Positions 21,907 through 34,204 are shown, numbered from the stretch's first letter. The stretch is DNA of 64,000 nucleotides from Sorex araneus (GCF_027595985.1 NC_073313.1:219730066-219794065); one strand, 5' to 3'. The notes: generated from the letters alone by a model not told the origin. Numbers and translations are program-made.

Positions 21907-22047
21907 CATGGTCACAGATGGAAGGTTTTAGGGTTTACTCCTAGCTCTGTGCTCAGGGATCACACTTGGCAGTGATATGTGGTGCCAAGGACTGAGTCTG
22001 AAATCAGCTACATGCAAGGCAAGTGCCTAACCCCCTAATCTAGTATC
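21907..22047 (-). mobile_element. SOR-A type SINE, old
   Basis: Reversed body 'ctcctagctctgtgctcagg' and 'gatcacacttggcagtgat', then 'catgcaaggcaagtgcctaa' from the reversed head. Confidence 0.7.
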
Positions 22048-22049
22048 TT

Positions 22050-22849
22050 TTCATTCCAATCTACCTTCTTTAACTGAAAAGAAATCACCTTCCCCAATTG
22101 TACCCATAACTATGACTATCCCATCGGGCATTCCAGTATCCCCAGTAGGTGCTATCGCCCACTTTGGAAAAATACCAGTCATTTTGTTTACAAAGATGTA
22201 TGCATTTTTCAAACTCAGAAAGCATAGCTTAATTTATATGCAATTTATAAGTTTCATTTTACCTCAAGAGGAAAAGAACTATAAAAGATACTGAACTATT
22301 TTTAGTGACTTAAATGCTAAAGTACTGAGAAATATACTAATGCCATCAATATATTTTAAAATGAAACCAAAAAGATTAATTGGTGACAAAATAAAAAGAA
22401 TCAAATATATGATAAAGTGATATCCTGAAAAGAAATAGTAGAAATGGCAGAATCTAAGTGCTATGTTTATTAGTGTCAACTTTTGATTTTGGCATATACT
22501 TAAAATTGTACATACTAGAATGGTGGAAATATATAAATGAATGTGTAAAGACCAATAACATTCTTATTTTCAAACATTGATTTTAGTACCTAATTTAAGT
22601 TGCTATATTATATCTCATTGAATTCACTAGATTAATATTTTATAATTTCTTATGAAATATAATCAGGGCAATTGTATAAGTTGCATAAGGCATGAAGACT
22701 AAAATTTTAAAAGTAAATAACTGTATTATGTGCTGATCTTAATTTTAATTCTAAGTATAGATAGATATATGTTTGATTGTATTGCTCTAACCACTGCCAT
22801 AATGCATGATTTATTATTCCCTTTTGCTGTTTCTTCAAATTAGACAAAG
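22050..22849. other. Non-coding AT-rich sequence
   Basis: Nothing recognised beyond low-complexity AT. Confidence 0.4.
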
Positions 22850-23275
22850 AAATTCCCATCAATGGTTGATGGGAATGGAAAAGGGTACAACCAGTTTAGA
22901 AAAACTTGAATTTTCCTTAAGAAGATAGAGATATCATAGAGATACCACTACAATTCTGTGTGTGGGAATACTTATACAAAAATATGAAAGTACTAGCAAA
23001 AAGTTACATCCACTCAATATTTACTATATTATTTACAATAGATGAAAATATGTAAGTGAGCGAAGTGTCTACTAATAAATGGCTGTATAAACATCTGGTT
23101 TTTTTGCACAATGGAATACTATTCAACTATAAATATGGTTAAATGTCATTTGCAGCAAACTGAAAGAGGCTCTAGAGGATTGTGCAAAGTCAGAAGTAAA
23201 AAGACAAGTGTGAGATAATTTCACCCAAGTGTGTAATATAAAAACAAAACATTGATGAAGAAACAAAAAGGAAAA
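22850..23275 (+). mobile_element. L1 3'-end fragment, very old
   Basis: Order of motifs is that of L1 3' regions: 'ggttgatgggaatggaaaa', 'acaatagatgaaaatatg', 'acaatggaatactattcaac', 'gtcatttgcagcaaact'. Many indels. No open frame. Confidence 0.7.
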
Positions 23276-23667
23276 ATAAACCAATGCACAAAAAAATTGT
23301 GGGTTTTATTTATAAATATATATTCTAAAATATTAAAAATAACACCTTATGCCATCATCAAAGACAATTATAACTGCTGATAAAATATTGCCAAATTCTC
23401 TTAAGTAGAATCCCAATTCCTTCCTTCTGAAAATAATTTTCCTAATAAAGTCTTCAAAATGGTGACTGTTTACTTATTAATACCCCCCAAACACTCTTCT
23501 GTCTGATTAGACTTTGAATTAAGCTTCTCTCCCGCCCACTTCTTCTCTCTCTCCATGCTAAACCCTCCACCCCCTCACCTATTCATTTTCTTTTATGAAT
23601 GTTCTTCACCATTATCAGTGTGGTGAATTTAGTGCATTGACACATTCAATACCTGTCCAAAACAATG

Positions 23668-23860
23668 AGAGCCAAGACAGAGAGATAGTACAAGGGTTAA
23701 GGCAGACTCATTTGAATTGTTGGCAGTGCAAATAATCCGTGAGCACCACAACCAGCATTGACCCCCGAGCACATAGCTAGGAGTAATTCCTGACCATCAC
23801 TGGGCGTTGCCCCAAAATAATAAAATCAAACAAAGAAACAAACAAAAAAAACAAATCCTG
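23668..23860 (+). mobile_element. SOR-A type SINE, old
   Basis: 'agacagagagatagtacaag' head, 'ctaggagtaattcctgacca' body and '(aaac)n' A-rich tail. Confidence 0.7.
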
Positions 23861-24058
23861 AGCTCACCATATTCTTAATTGTGACCACATGGTAAAACTC
23901 TGGACCTTAAAGTATAAGCAAGAATCCTTAGGAAGTATTTATTTTTCAGAATAAAGTCAAACAGAAATCTGACAGAACTTCTAGTTGTTTGTGGGGACTG
24001 TGGGCAAGGACCTTGGGTGATACCTGGCAGTGCTCCAAGATTGCACCTAGCCATTCTT

Positions 24059-24237
24059 TTTTTTTTTTTTTGCTTTTTGGGTCACACCCAGCAATGCACA
24101 GGAGTCACTCCTGGCTCATGCACTCAGGAATCACCCCTGGCGGTGCTCAGGGGACCATATGGGATGCTGGGAATCGAACCCGGGTCGGCCGCATGCAAGG
24201 CAAACGCCCTACCCGCTGTGCTATCATTCAAGCCCCT
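24059..24237 (-). mobile_element. SOR-A SINE, young, with TSD
   Basis: The cleanest A-tailed copy. Read on the minus strand: head with intact B box ('gggttcgattcc'), 'ccagcatcccatatggtccc', 'aggagtgactcctgtgca'-type body, 'gggtgtgacccaaaaagcaa' and an A tail. Perfect 15-bp TSD, cacctagccattctt, at 24044-24058 and 24238-24252. The A tail and TSD length fit L1-driven insertion. Confidence 0.96.
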
Positions 24238-24254
24238 CACCTAGCCATTCTTAA

Positions 24255-24355
24255 GGATTCATGTGGTGCTTGGAATTGAACCCAGATTCCCTATATGTAA
24301 AGCTATTACTTAACAAAACAACAGCTCATCTTGAGCTATGGCTCTGGCCCAGAAC
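24255..24355 (-). mobile_element. SOR-A type SINE fragment, old
   Basis: 'ggtgcttggaattgaaccca' and 'gctatggctctggccc' are the reversed middle and head. Confidence 0.55.
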
Positions 24356-24809
24356 TTTCAGTTCTTGATTAAGTAAAGCATATTCAATTGTTTTATGGAT
24401 CTACTATATATAGACTAAGATAATATTGTATAAATATATCAGAAAAACATTTCAGAAGTTTTAGAAAGACATTAAAAAGAGTTCCTGTTTAACAAATGAG
24501 CAACAAACTTTCTATTATATTAACAATGGCTCCTTCTGTAAGTTAACAAATTGATTCACATATAATAAATAAATAAGCAGAAAATAACTTTAAAGTCAGA
24601 AAATCACATAAAAGTATACAATCACTTTATAACTTCAGTCTACATGTAGCTTCTTATACATACTTATACATTAAAGTAGTACATAAAATAACAGAATGTC
24701 TTTTTTCTAGTAATATAGCTATTTGAAATAACATTGAGCATTTTGTGTATTATATATCACTGATACCATGTGGATGAAATTTTTAAAAATTTGCATGAGT
24801 GTATGTTTT

Positions 24810-24987
24810 GTGATATTTTTTGATTTATGGGTCACACCCAACAATGCACAGAGGATACTCCTGGCTCATGCATTCAGGAATTACTCCTGGCAGTACTCGG
24901 AGAACTATATGGGATGCTGGGAGTCGAACCTGGGTTGGCCAAGTTCAAGACAAACACACTACCCACTGTGCTATCGCTCCAGTCTCC
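24810..24987 (-). mobile_element. SOR-A SINE with TSD
   Basis: Colinear full copy in reverse, ending in 'gtgctatcgctccagtctc'. Imperfect TSD (12 of 13), gagtgtatgtttt at 24797-24809 and gagtatatgtttt at 24988-25000. The A tail has decayed to 'tttttgatttatgg'. Confidence 0.92.
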
Positions 24988-25386
24988 GAGTATATGTTTT
25001 AAAAGAAGACAAACACTACATTTTGATTTCAAGAATAATAATGAAAGTTGTGTTTCTGAACACAGATGACCTTTGACATTTCCTGTTGGCTATACTAATA
25101 GGAACATATAATAGAGGACATAGTTAATACTATACTTCTTCATCACATCATTTTGTGAAATAAAAACGCAGAGATCAGGAACTCTTTAGGGGTTAGTGTA
25201 TAGTGACAAAATAGTCTCAGAGATTTGCTTTTAGGGTTTTTCTCTTAGCTTTAGCACCAACCAGGAATGGAGAACAAAGAAGAAACACTCTCTCCAACTT
25301 TTTTGGTTATGGTTTTGTTTCTTTGTTCCATTGGTGCTTCCAGAGCTTTTCTAGGCTCCACGTAATGCTAGAAAGTGAACCTGATC

Positions 25387-25547
25387 ATTGGGCTATACTA
25401 GCACGAGGCAGGGACAAATAGAAACGTTACTGGCGCCGCTCGAGCAAATTGATGTTCAATGGGATGACAAGTGATACAAATGAATAATTTATATATAAAC
25501 ATTTCAGTCATCTACTGCCTAGTAAAGAAATTTTGAAAGAAAAAAAA
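25387..25547 (+). mobile_element. RTE 3'-end insertion with extra downstream sequence
   Basis: A perfect 17-bp TSD, agaaagtgaacctgatc, lies at 25370-25386 and 25548-25564. The first ~90 bp inside it are the end of the RTE ('gaaacgttactggcgccgct', 'caatgggatgacaagtgata'). The remaining ~70 bp match no RTE or SINE part in this window and end in a purine-rich run ('gaaagaaaaaaaa'). The simplest reading is a severely 5'-truncated RTE transcript that ran past its own end and carried flanking DNA with it (3' transduction). Confidence 0.75.
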
Positions 25548-25564
25548 AGAAAGTGAACCTGATC

Positions 25565-26140
25565 CTCCCACCTACTATTTCTCCATCCTCTCTTCATTCT
25601 CTAACCCTTGAACAAGTAATAGACTTGTCAGTGTCAAGGGCCACAGTCACAGAATGTGATCTAAAGTCTTGCTGTAAGAAAATGTCCCAGTGGATCTTTC
25701 TTTTCGTGGGGTCCCCAGTCCCACTCACAGCTGCTTTAACTGCTGCAGCTTTTCCTCAACTGATCTTCATGCTCCAAAGAATTCTATGATCTTGAAGAGA
25801 ATATTGAAGAGAGTTCTTTTCTTGCTTAATGCAATCACGATATGTTTTGAGCCAATAAATGCACAACTCCTATCCCCTTATTCAACAGGAATAGTAAAGA
25901 CTCCTAAAAATTTCAGCAAAATTTTTCAAGCAATCACAACACCAAGAGTTTAGTGCAAAATGAGAGATGGTACTAAACTCTAAACTAATACTATCTTATA
26001 GCAGTTACTTACATGTTGTTAAGAGCATCAAAACTGTCTTTTTCTTCAGATGTTCCAAACTTCTGGCAAGCCTCAGAGGAAGCATATGCTACATACACAC
26101 ATCTAAATTTCATGGGATGCTATTTTTTTGTTTTCTGTGC
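25565..26140. other. Non-coding sequence
   Basis: No gene or repeat recognised. Confidence 0.4.
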
Positions 26141-26283
26141 TTTATTTTTTTTACTACAATAGCACAATATTGTCTTATCCTTCCATTGCTACTATATCAT
26201 GCCCACCACCAGAGTGCTAAGATCTCTCCACTGTTATCACCACAACTCTCTCTGTCACACACACACACACACATGCATGCATG

Positions 26284-26337
<54 letters not shown>

Positions 26338-26500
26338 CCCCCTTGCTTCCTTTATGTTTTTTACTACAATAGCACAATATTGTCTTATCCTTTCATCACT
26401 ACTATACCATTTCTACAACCAAAGTGCCAGGATCTCTCTACCATTATCACCACACACACACACACACACACATTCTCCCGCACACCCTCCTGCACACATA
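26141..26500. repeat. ~210-bp tandem duplication containing CA repeats
   Basis: 'ttactacaatagcacaatat' recurs at 26151 and 26361 with the following ~100 bp conserved ('ccattatcaccac'-type end), each unit ending in a CA tract. Unit offset is 210 bp, with about 80% identity by eye. Confidence 0.85.
26255..26334. repeat. (CA)n microsatellite
   Basis: CA tract interrupted once by 'atgcatgcatgcacg'. A second short CA tract lies at 26452-26472 in the duplicate unit. Confidence 0.95.
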
Positions 26501-27466
26501 CTCCCATGCCATCAGCTCACATTTATCGATCGAACCTTTGGGTTGTTTCCTTTACAGATTATCTAGTCCCTGTTATTGTGGGATGTTAGAGAGATGAGAC
26601 TTTTGGATTCCACCCAAGAAATGATTCTGAATCTTGAGAGGAAGTATGATAATCTCGATTTTAAATAGTCTTACATTGATAAATATGCAAATTAAAATTT
26701 GAGAACAATTGGTCTAGGTGAATATTTTATGCATTGAAACAGACTTGAGACACATTTTATTAATAGCAGTTCACATTTTCTTCTTGCTGCTTGGTTAAAG
26801 CAACAATTTTAGCATAGTCATAGTGATATAATATAGAGAGCTAATGCCTGAATATCCCTTTTAGCTCTATAAATAATGTCATCTTCTTAAATCAGTAAAA
26901 ATCTTTCTCTTTTTATTTTGTTTCTATATCCTCCTCTTTATATTCCCTTTCCTAGTGATTTACTCAGATAAAACTAAAAATAAATTTAAAAAAAGAGGGC
27001 AATAGCACATCATTCACAAATTCTTACCTGCTGTGGCATGTATCATTTAAGTGATAAATTGCATATTCTTGTTAGTGGCTCAAAAACTTGGTTATTCAGT
27101 TATTTTAAGAGCTTTCAGTTAGGCCCTTTGATTTATTATCCTGAGAGGTAACAATACATTCCAAGACCATAAAGATATCTCTGTATGTATCCAAAACAGA
27201 TAATAAATTTTATTCTAGGATCTAGGGTACAAACTCATGCGTGAGAGATAAATATGAACAATGTGGGATCTTCTCAGTTTTATAATACCAAGTAGTAGGG
27301 GAATAAAAATAAGGCAAGAAATATGCAGTATTTAGACGAGGATATACAGCTTTTTATTTTTCCCTTTTTTTATAAAATGATGTGTCTTTATCAAAGATCT
27401 GAAAGATTGGCTTTATATATCAAAACCATTATGATAAACATGCGACATCAAATATACCAGAACACT
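26501..27466. other. Non-coding AT-rich sequence
   Basis: No gene or repeat recognised. Confidence 0.4.
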
Positions 27467-27600
27467 TTGGGGGACAGGAGATTAACGTTAGAGCACCTGC
27501 CTAGCATGTGCCTGACTCAGATTTGGTTCCCAACACCACATGATCCCCTGAACATTGCCAGGTTCATCCCTGGAGACCCGTAACACTTCCAGGGAGACTG
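27467..27600 (+). mobile_element. tRNA-derived SINE-like element, old
   Basis: 'gttagagcacctgcctagca', 'ttggttcccaacaccacatg' and 'ccctggagacc' follow the order tRNA A box, B box, SINE body. Diverged from the SOR copies. Confidence 0.5.
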
Positions 27601-27659
27601 GATATCCCAAGCACTGCAGGGACTGAGCAGCAGGACATCCTTTGGCCCTTGAAATAAAC

Positions 27660-29093
27660 TGCAATCATTACTGCCCAAGAGTCACTAGTGGGGCCACTGG
27701 ACCTTCTGGGCACTGCTTGGAAATCCTGCCCACCAAAGAGTATTTGGTGAGAATACTCTAGAGTTACCAAACAAAATGGAATACATAAAAGGATGCCAGA
27801 AGTTTGTTGAATTCAGAAAGCATATTAAGACTGACTCTCTTTGCTCCTTCCCTTCCTTAGTCTTCCATTCAGGAGGAGTAAGAAAAAAAGGCAAGGAGAA
27901 TTTTAATGGAGGCTAGTGCTATAGGTTGTGGGGTTCCCAACTGTGAACATAGTTAAAGGTCTATGTCTAAGTGTTGTCTTCCCAGACAATTCTCAGCACT
28001 TATCTATTAGGTGTGTCAGAAGCCAGTTCTGCCTCATCAAGTGTTAGGGTGACCCAAGTAACCCCTTAGCCATCAAACTAGTAGTGAACCTGGACTTTAC
28101 CCAGCATTTAGGCATAAATGAAAGAGACCAAGAATAGTTTGAGATTAATGTAATATATCATATGATTAGTATAGATGAAGTCTATATAGTTTAGGTGCCA
28201 AACATTTTTAGGAACAACTAAGTGCCCACAGCAGATAATGGGATAGAGATGTGGTATATAGATACGATGAATACTGTTCAATTCTTTTTAAAAGAAATAA
28301 ATGGACCTCAAAAAGCAGCATTCGGGACTGCACAGAACTCTGGGTGAAAGAAACACCTCCAGTCTGGCCATCTAGGTTCCCAGATCCTTTGTGTGTCTCA
28401 TTAATTTAACCAACAAATACTGCTTCAGGTGCTTGGGATTAGGATACAATAATAATCAACAAGAAGGTGATTATTATTATTATTATGCTTGCCCTCTGGA
28501 AGACATGCAGATAGTAAATGTTCGGCAAAATGAAAACATTAGCAGAAAGGAGTAGTTAACCATCTTGGATTAGACACTCCAAAAAATAGCTTAGTGCCAG
28601 GTAAAAAGAAATCATATTAAGACCAGAATAAATGGAAGAGTCCCTCTACCAGCATGGATCTGTACACCTTTATGTCATCTTTAATGTACTCTAACTGAAC
28701 CCTATTGATTGATAGCCAGGTAAACTCAAAAGAGGCCTACAAATACAGGAGCAGAATAATTTTTTATACAACAGCTTCCTGATTGTGGCCAAAATCAACT
28801 ATAGCCACCAGTTTAAGATTAAAAATAAAATAAAATTAACCTGGTGATTGTCAGGTGCTTTAGGAAATGGAATACCCATGTCATAAAATCTTTTGCATTG
28901 GGCTAGCCCACAGTTAACATTTTGGCCATGTTCAGCACCCCCGGTCAAATGACTCTCTATTAAAGGTATGTCATTTTAGAGAAAGGACTATCCAACAAAC
29001 ATACCACTCAAAATCTACATGAAAGACATTGAGAATTGTGCCTATTCTAAAACTGTAACAGTAATGAACTCAGATACAGTGAGTGAAGTTATT
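27660..29093. other. Non-coding, with a short L1 trace
   Basis: At ~28235-28330, 'gatagagatgtggtatatag' and 'gaatactgttcaattc' resemble the L1 3' region. The rest is unassigned. No gene. Confidence 0.4.
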
Positions 29094-29105
29094 AACATAT
29101 CCCTA

Positions 29106-29862
29106 GTGTGAAAAGGTCGGACTGCCGCTAAATCTCACCAAGACAGTGTTCATGAAAGATGAACTAGTCCCTGATGTTCCATTTGCTCTCAATGGAACAA
29201 ATGTCTCCGAATTCAGCAATCATGTGTATGTGGGTCAAGAACTCAATATGAGGAATGACTTGGTGCCAGAACTGTGCAGGAGGAAGAGAGCAGCGTGGAA
29301 CACCTTCAAAAGTGTTGAAGAAGTTGTTAAGAGGATGAAGAACCTCTGGCTCTGGGCACATCTTTTCGACTCCACTGTTCTTCCTGCACTAACATATGCC
29401 TCAGAGACCTGGGCCCTATGAAAACAGGACAAGAATGCTATTTGGGTATCCCTAAGAGGAATCAAAAGAGCTATGCTTGGAATATCACATTTCACTGAAG
29501 TGAGAGAAGGAATCTGGAGTTCCAACCTTCGTCAATGATGAAGAATCAGGGACACTGTCTCCTTTGCCAGGGCGTTGAAAATCAGATGGGCCGACACATA
29601 ATGCAATTTAGAGACAACCGCTGGACTAGAGCTGTTACCAACTGGATTCCACAGGACGTCAAAAGACCGAATGGCCACCTACCTATGAGATGGTCAGACT
29701 TCTTCGTCAAAACCCTGAATGAATGGTTTGAGGCACTTTGTGTTCCAGAATCCAGCCAATATCATTGAGTTACTCTAGCATGCAACAGGGATGAATGGAA
29801 GCATTACTGGCCCCCACTCTAACAAATCTAAGACCAACGGGATGACAAGTGATACAAGTGAC
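29106..29862 (+). pseudogene. RTE LINE copy, 5'-truncated (C-terminal ORF remnant)
   Basis: Carries the last quarter of the RTE polyprotein after the reverse transcriptase domain. The frame reads 'LNGTNVSEFSNHVYVGQEL' near 29188-29250, 'PALTYASETWAL' near 29386-29421, then after breaks 'GRHIMQFRDNRWTRAVTNW' and 'RWSDFFVKTLNEW' (29593-29730). The stop after 'SSQYH' replaces a tryptophan codon, and the frame can be followed on through 'RDEWKHYW' to the element end. The tail is (gtgatacaa)n, not poly-A. The TSD aacatatcccta lies at 29094-29105 and 29863-29874. Stop codons and frameshifts make it non-functional. Confidence 0.92.
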
Positions 29863-29879
29863 AACATATCCCTAATAGT

Positions 29880-30517
29880 GCTTTGAATAACTGGCTCTGA
29901 GAGATATTTTACTGGTTATGGGTAAATTCTGGCAGAGGCAGCACTATGTCCTCTTCTTGATCATAACTATAGGATAAAAATGAATCACCACCAAGATAAC
30001 ACTGGTTGTCTAACCAAGGGGTCTCAGGACACTATCATATTTTCTAGTCTCCAGGAGTCCTTTCTTATAGAACAGCTGTCCTGGGAGATGCAGTGTCAGT
30101 TCATCCTCAAGTCCAGCTGCCTGGCTACTGCCCCATCATTAAATAACTCAGGTCACAAGAATTTTAAATGGAGATTAATCATACTGGGTCTTTTGACCCA
30201 ATAGGTCTAGCACCCATCCTAATAACATGCCCATTTCACTAATATTTCCTCTCTCAGGACAATTTCTTGGCATTTTTCTTTTGCCAAGTATTTGTGAGAA
30301 TGACAGTCTGCCAACACTGGCTCGGGATATACTCTTCCTCCTCCATGAGAGATGACCTCTTACCAAAAGTATCTTCAGACAGTCAGCAAGTGTAGAAGTT
30401 TGTAGGGAGCTGAAAAATAAATTCAGGAGTGGAAATAAAGTAGTTTTCGACTGTGAATCCCTCTTCGTTGTCACCTCTGTATTTGAGGATTTTCTGCATA
30501 ACATGCCTGGAAGCATT
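29880..30517. other. Non-coding sequence
   Basis: No gene or repeat recognised. Confidence 0.4.
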
Positions 30518-30663
30518 TTTTTAATTGGTTTTCCAGGTCACACCCATCTTCATTCCTGTCTGCACTCCAGGATCACTCTTAGTGGTCTAGGGAGTTCATA
30601 TGGAGTATCAGGGATTGAACCCATGTCAGGTGCTCTGGACATGCTGTAGTATGGCTCTGGCAC
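30518..30663 (-). mobile_element. SOR-A type SINE, old
   Basis: Reversed body 'ccaggtcacacccatcttca', 'tatggagtatcagggattga' and reversed head 'tagtatggctctgg'. Confidence 0.7.
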
Positions 30664-31039
30664 CTTCTGGAAGCATCTTTTCATCTTTATGACACTGGGT
30701 CCCTCTGCATAATGGACTGTAGAAGTTATGAAGAAAGCACAAGTCAAAGGCGATTAGATCAGCTTCCCAGAGCAAATGTTGTCTTTATAAAATATCCATT
30801 TAGAGTCCTGTTTGCATCAATCAGAATTCTTCAGTGAGTCAAATGAATGCATTTAATTTAGCCATATGTATTGCACCAAGTATTCTGTGACATCCTACTC
30901 CTTCAACCCCAGAATTTGGAAATGAATTTACAAAAAAAAAGGTTCCATTTCTTCTACAAATTCTAATTGAATGCTGCTATAGAATATTTGGAGAAGAAAT
31001 CTTTTCCGTCTTCTGAAATGTTTCTAAGATGTCTGAAAA

Positions 31040-31740
31040 CAAAGAGACTATCCCAGATTCCTGCATCCACTTAAATGACTCACTCTTCCAGTGACAATTT
31101 TGAAAAATGAACTTGAGGATTTCTCTGCTCTGGAAGCGCCACAAAGCGACTTGATCAAGAAGCTGGGGATGGGCAGTGGAAACTGGGGTTCAGCCTTTCG
31201 GTCACTGCAGCCCCGATACCACGTAGACAAGCCTGTTGATGATGAGAGATTTCAGTTCACTGTACTCCAAAGACGATATAGAGATGGCCCCACATCATGA
31301 TGACTGGTCAGTGGGCTCATTTTTTTCCCGAAACCTTCCTCACCTTGACAACTGAGAAGCCCAAGGGCGCCGGGCACCAGCATCATTCTCAGAGGCGGCC
31401 CGAGATGTGGACCTTGGTCTTGAGGAAAACGGTCCCATAAAATAAATGGTCCCGAAAAACGGTCCTGGGAAATGGTGCCTGAAAACTGCCAGTATTCTCT
31501 GGGGTAGCAAGTGTCATGGCATGCCCTGGGCAACCTCGTCATAGAACTTGGGGTGGGGGAACCTAGTCAGATCCCAGTCTGGGACTCCCAGAGCGAGTTC
31601 CCGTTCCCGTGGGCTGAGGCCCTGCTCAGATGCAATTGCTGACACAGTGTCCTCACAAAGGATGCCTGGGTGGTCGGGCTTCCATAGAGTCCACATCAGT
31701 AGGCATGGGCACACCGAGCCCTCAGCCCACAACCGCTACA
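31040..31740. other. GC-richer unidentified segment with short coding-like frames
   Basis: Less AT-rich than its surroundings and without SINE or LINE motifs. On the minus strand 31732-31514 reads a 72-residue frame containing 'DTVSAIASEQGL' and 'FPHPKFYDEV'. On the plus strand 31091-31300 reads 'ALEAPQSDLIKKLG'. Neither was recognised as a known family, and no flanking splice pattern or poly-A tail was found. It could be a decayed retrocopy, an old LTR or chance. Confidence 0.2.
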
Positions 31741-31971
31741 CTGGCTCTACCAGGCACCTACTGGAGCAGCTGCTCCTATCCCACCCCACAAACCTTAGTT
31801 TAAAGCTCTCCTCCTATCTGAAACAATTCTACCAAAAGAAAAAAAAATCCCTCCAATCCAGCTGTCCCACAAAAAGACATGGACTGTCTAAAACAAAACT
31901 TGCTTTTAGAGGAAGTAGGAAATACAAATTAGGTCACAAGCCTGAGAACCCCTAAGAAGAATACCATGTGC

Positions 31972-32140
31972 CCGGGAGATCTATTGTACAGCAGTTAGGA
32001 CGTTTGCCTTGCAAGCAACCAACCAGTTTTAGATTCTCGCACCCAGTGGGATCCCCAGAGTTCTCCTGAGTGCAGGGCCAGGAATAAGGTCCTGCCAAAC
32101 ATGACCCCAAAACAAAACAAAACAAAACAAAAGTTTAAAA
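31972..32140 (+). mobile_element. SOR-A type SINE, diverged
   Basis: 'acgtttgccttgcaagcaac' head, 'gatccccagagttctcctga' body, '(aaaac)n' tail at 32110-32135. Confidence 0.7.
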
Positions 32141-33550
32141 CCGAAACAAAAACAAAACACAAACAACCTAAATATCAGGAAGAGCTCGCTTGCTAGTGAG
32201 AAATACCTTTCCAGGGCTTTTTCCAAAAACTAGTGCTGGGATGTCATTGATTACATATCAACAATAGATTATACAGGAAACAAGTCCTTGGCCATACACA
32301 CAGCCAGACTGCTCCCCAGCATCCACGGAAAATTCCTTCAACAATTCCAGGAGTCAACGGCATTCCTTCTGACTGGCAGGTGCCTCTATATTGGCCAGCA
32401 TGAGGCTGAAAAGTGGTTTGAACCAGCTTGGAGAAACTGGTCTCTGAGCAGAACACCAGGCATCTAGAAAGGGGGTGGTAGGGTTAAAACAAGGGAGAAA
32501 AAAGAGGAGCCAGGAAGCTACCTGACTTTTTGCTCAATTGCATTTGCTCAATTGCTCTGGCAATACAAGTTCCAGTCCACCACAGGAAGCCCTGGAAGGC
32601 CACTGTGGCTCTGTGGAGTGTCCCTGAAGGCCTATGGAAAGAGAGGGGACAATGATTCTGGCTTTGCTAGCACTTGGCCCCAAGAAAGACAATGCCCCCA
32701 CCACACACACACAAACCATCAGTTTAATGACACTCTGAACACAAAGTTCACAGCCCTCACTCACAAACTCTCAGGGCATGTGCTTCTAGGGGTGAAAATT
32801 TAATCAAAGACCAATTATTCACATAAGAGGATGATTGTGGCAATGAGATGAGCAACTTGAGTAATGATGAAACTTTGTTAAAAATAAGTAGAGTGAGAAT
32901 GTTCAACACCTACATGTTTGGAAGAATTCACCTTTAAGATTATAGGATTTGTCTTGTATGCTTTGTTGAAAAATTCTAGTAAAGTGCTAGCAAAGAAAGC
33001 AACTTGTAATGAGTAACTAGAGTAAAGGAATGTATGCATCCCATACTAATTGTATCCCTTTATACTCACCATCAAGGCCTAAAAATTATAGAATTAATAA
33101 AAGATATACTGGCACACCAGAGAAAATGTTAATGACATAAAATAAAACAATTAAGGACTATAATTGATAAAATATGAATAGTTTGGGAGAAATAATGTGA
33201 AACTTGACTTAAGAAAATACAAACACTTGTCATTTCAATGACTATCAGGAGAGACCTGATGGCCACTTTGGAAATAAAAGAGTGGAAGAACCATAAAACA
33301 AACCAAGAGGAAAAGCCTGGCTTACAACAACATAGATAGACTTAGATAGCATTAAACTTAGTGATTAATTAATCATTCGTTAACTAAGTGACATTAATCT
33401 AGATGAATATAGGCAAATTGCATGATTTAGCTTCTATCTGGTATATCAAGAAACAAAATAGCAAAATAAAGCAAAAAATATACTTTCAAAACTTAATACC
33501 GAATGAGTGGTTACCATGAGGAAGTCAGTAAAATGGGTTTAAAAAACGCA
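32141..33550. other. Non-coding sequence
   Basis: No gene or repeat recognised. Confidence 0.4.
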
Positions 33551-33554
33551 GTTG

Positions 33555-33860
33555 GTTGGGGAGGGTGTCAGAGACATACTAAGGGGTTAAGGTATTTTCC
33601 TAATTTGTATGCCTTCCTAATTTGATCCATGGCACCACATGACCTTGGATACAGCTGGATACAGCTCTGTAGGACCCCAAGTACCACCAGAGTACCTTTG
33701 GAATCAACAGAGCATCAAAGACACCCCACATTTAATATCCAGTACTGTTCTATCCCTAGGCACTGTTGAATCCATCTCATGAGCTCTGAGGTGGGAGCAG
33801 CCCTTAAGCATCACTAACTGCAACATTCCCCACTCCTCCCAAAAAAATAAAATCAAATCC
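33555..33860 (+). mobile_element. Old SINE-like composite
   Basis: 'ggcaccacatgaccttggat', 'ccaagtaccaccagag' and later 'gagcagcccttaagcatcac' with an A-rich end 'aaaaaaataaaatc' resemble two fused or strongly diverged SOR-A bodies. There is an internal 13-bp direct repeat, 'ggatacagctctg'-like. Assignment is uncertain. Confidence 0.4.
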
Positions 33861-33946
33861 ACAGCACAACTTAAAAGCTAAAATGAGGCCATTCAAATTG
33901 TTTGGCAGCATTTCCAAAATAATGTTTAATGATTTTTTTTTAATCT

Positions 33947-34049
33947 TGGGGCTGGAAATGTGACAGTTTGCAGTAGGAAAGCAAGTTATTTACATATATG
34001 AAAACCTCTGGATTCAATATCCCTGGCACCAAAAACTAAATGGGGTCCA
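33947..34049 (+). mobile_element. SOR-like SINE, old, 3' end replaced by microsatellite
   Basis: 'ggggctggaaatgtgacagt' head and 'tccctggcaccaaaaactaa'. The copy ends directly in the TATC array. Confidence 0.45.

Positions 34050-34105
<56 letters not shown>
34050..34105. repeat. (TCTA)n microsatellite
   Basis: About 14 uninterrupted TCTA units. Confidence 0.97.
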
Positions 34106-34204
34106 AACTGAATTTGGGTGGTTTTTGAGGGCAATCAATAGTGATAACGTGCTCTTCTGACCTTGTATTTCAAATACTATATCAAATACTATATCTCTTC
34201 CTAA

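Noticed and set aside
24017..24279. ORFs with 'GDHMGCWESNPG'-like text recurring at 24, 25, 43 and 54.5 kb
   Set aside because: They are conceptual translations of SOR-A SINEs, recurring because the SINE recurs.
25967..26566. 199-residue ORF, the longest in the window
   Set aside because: It runs through CA repeats (His/Thr runs) and a tandem duplication; the remainder has no recognisable domain.
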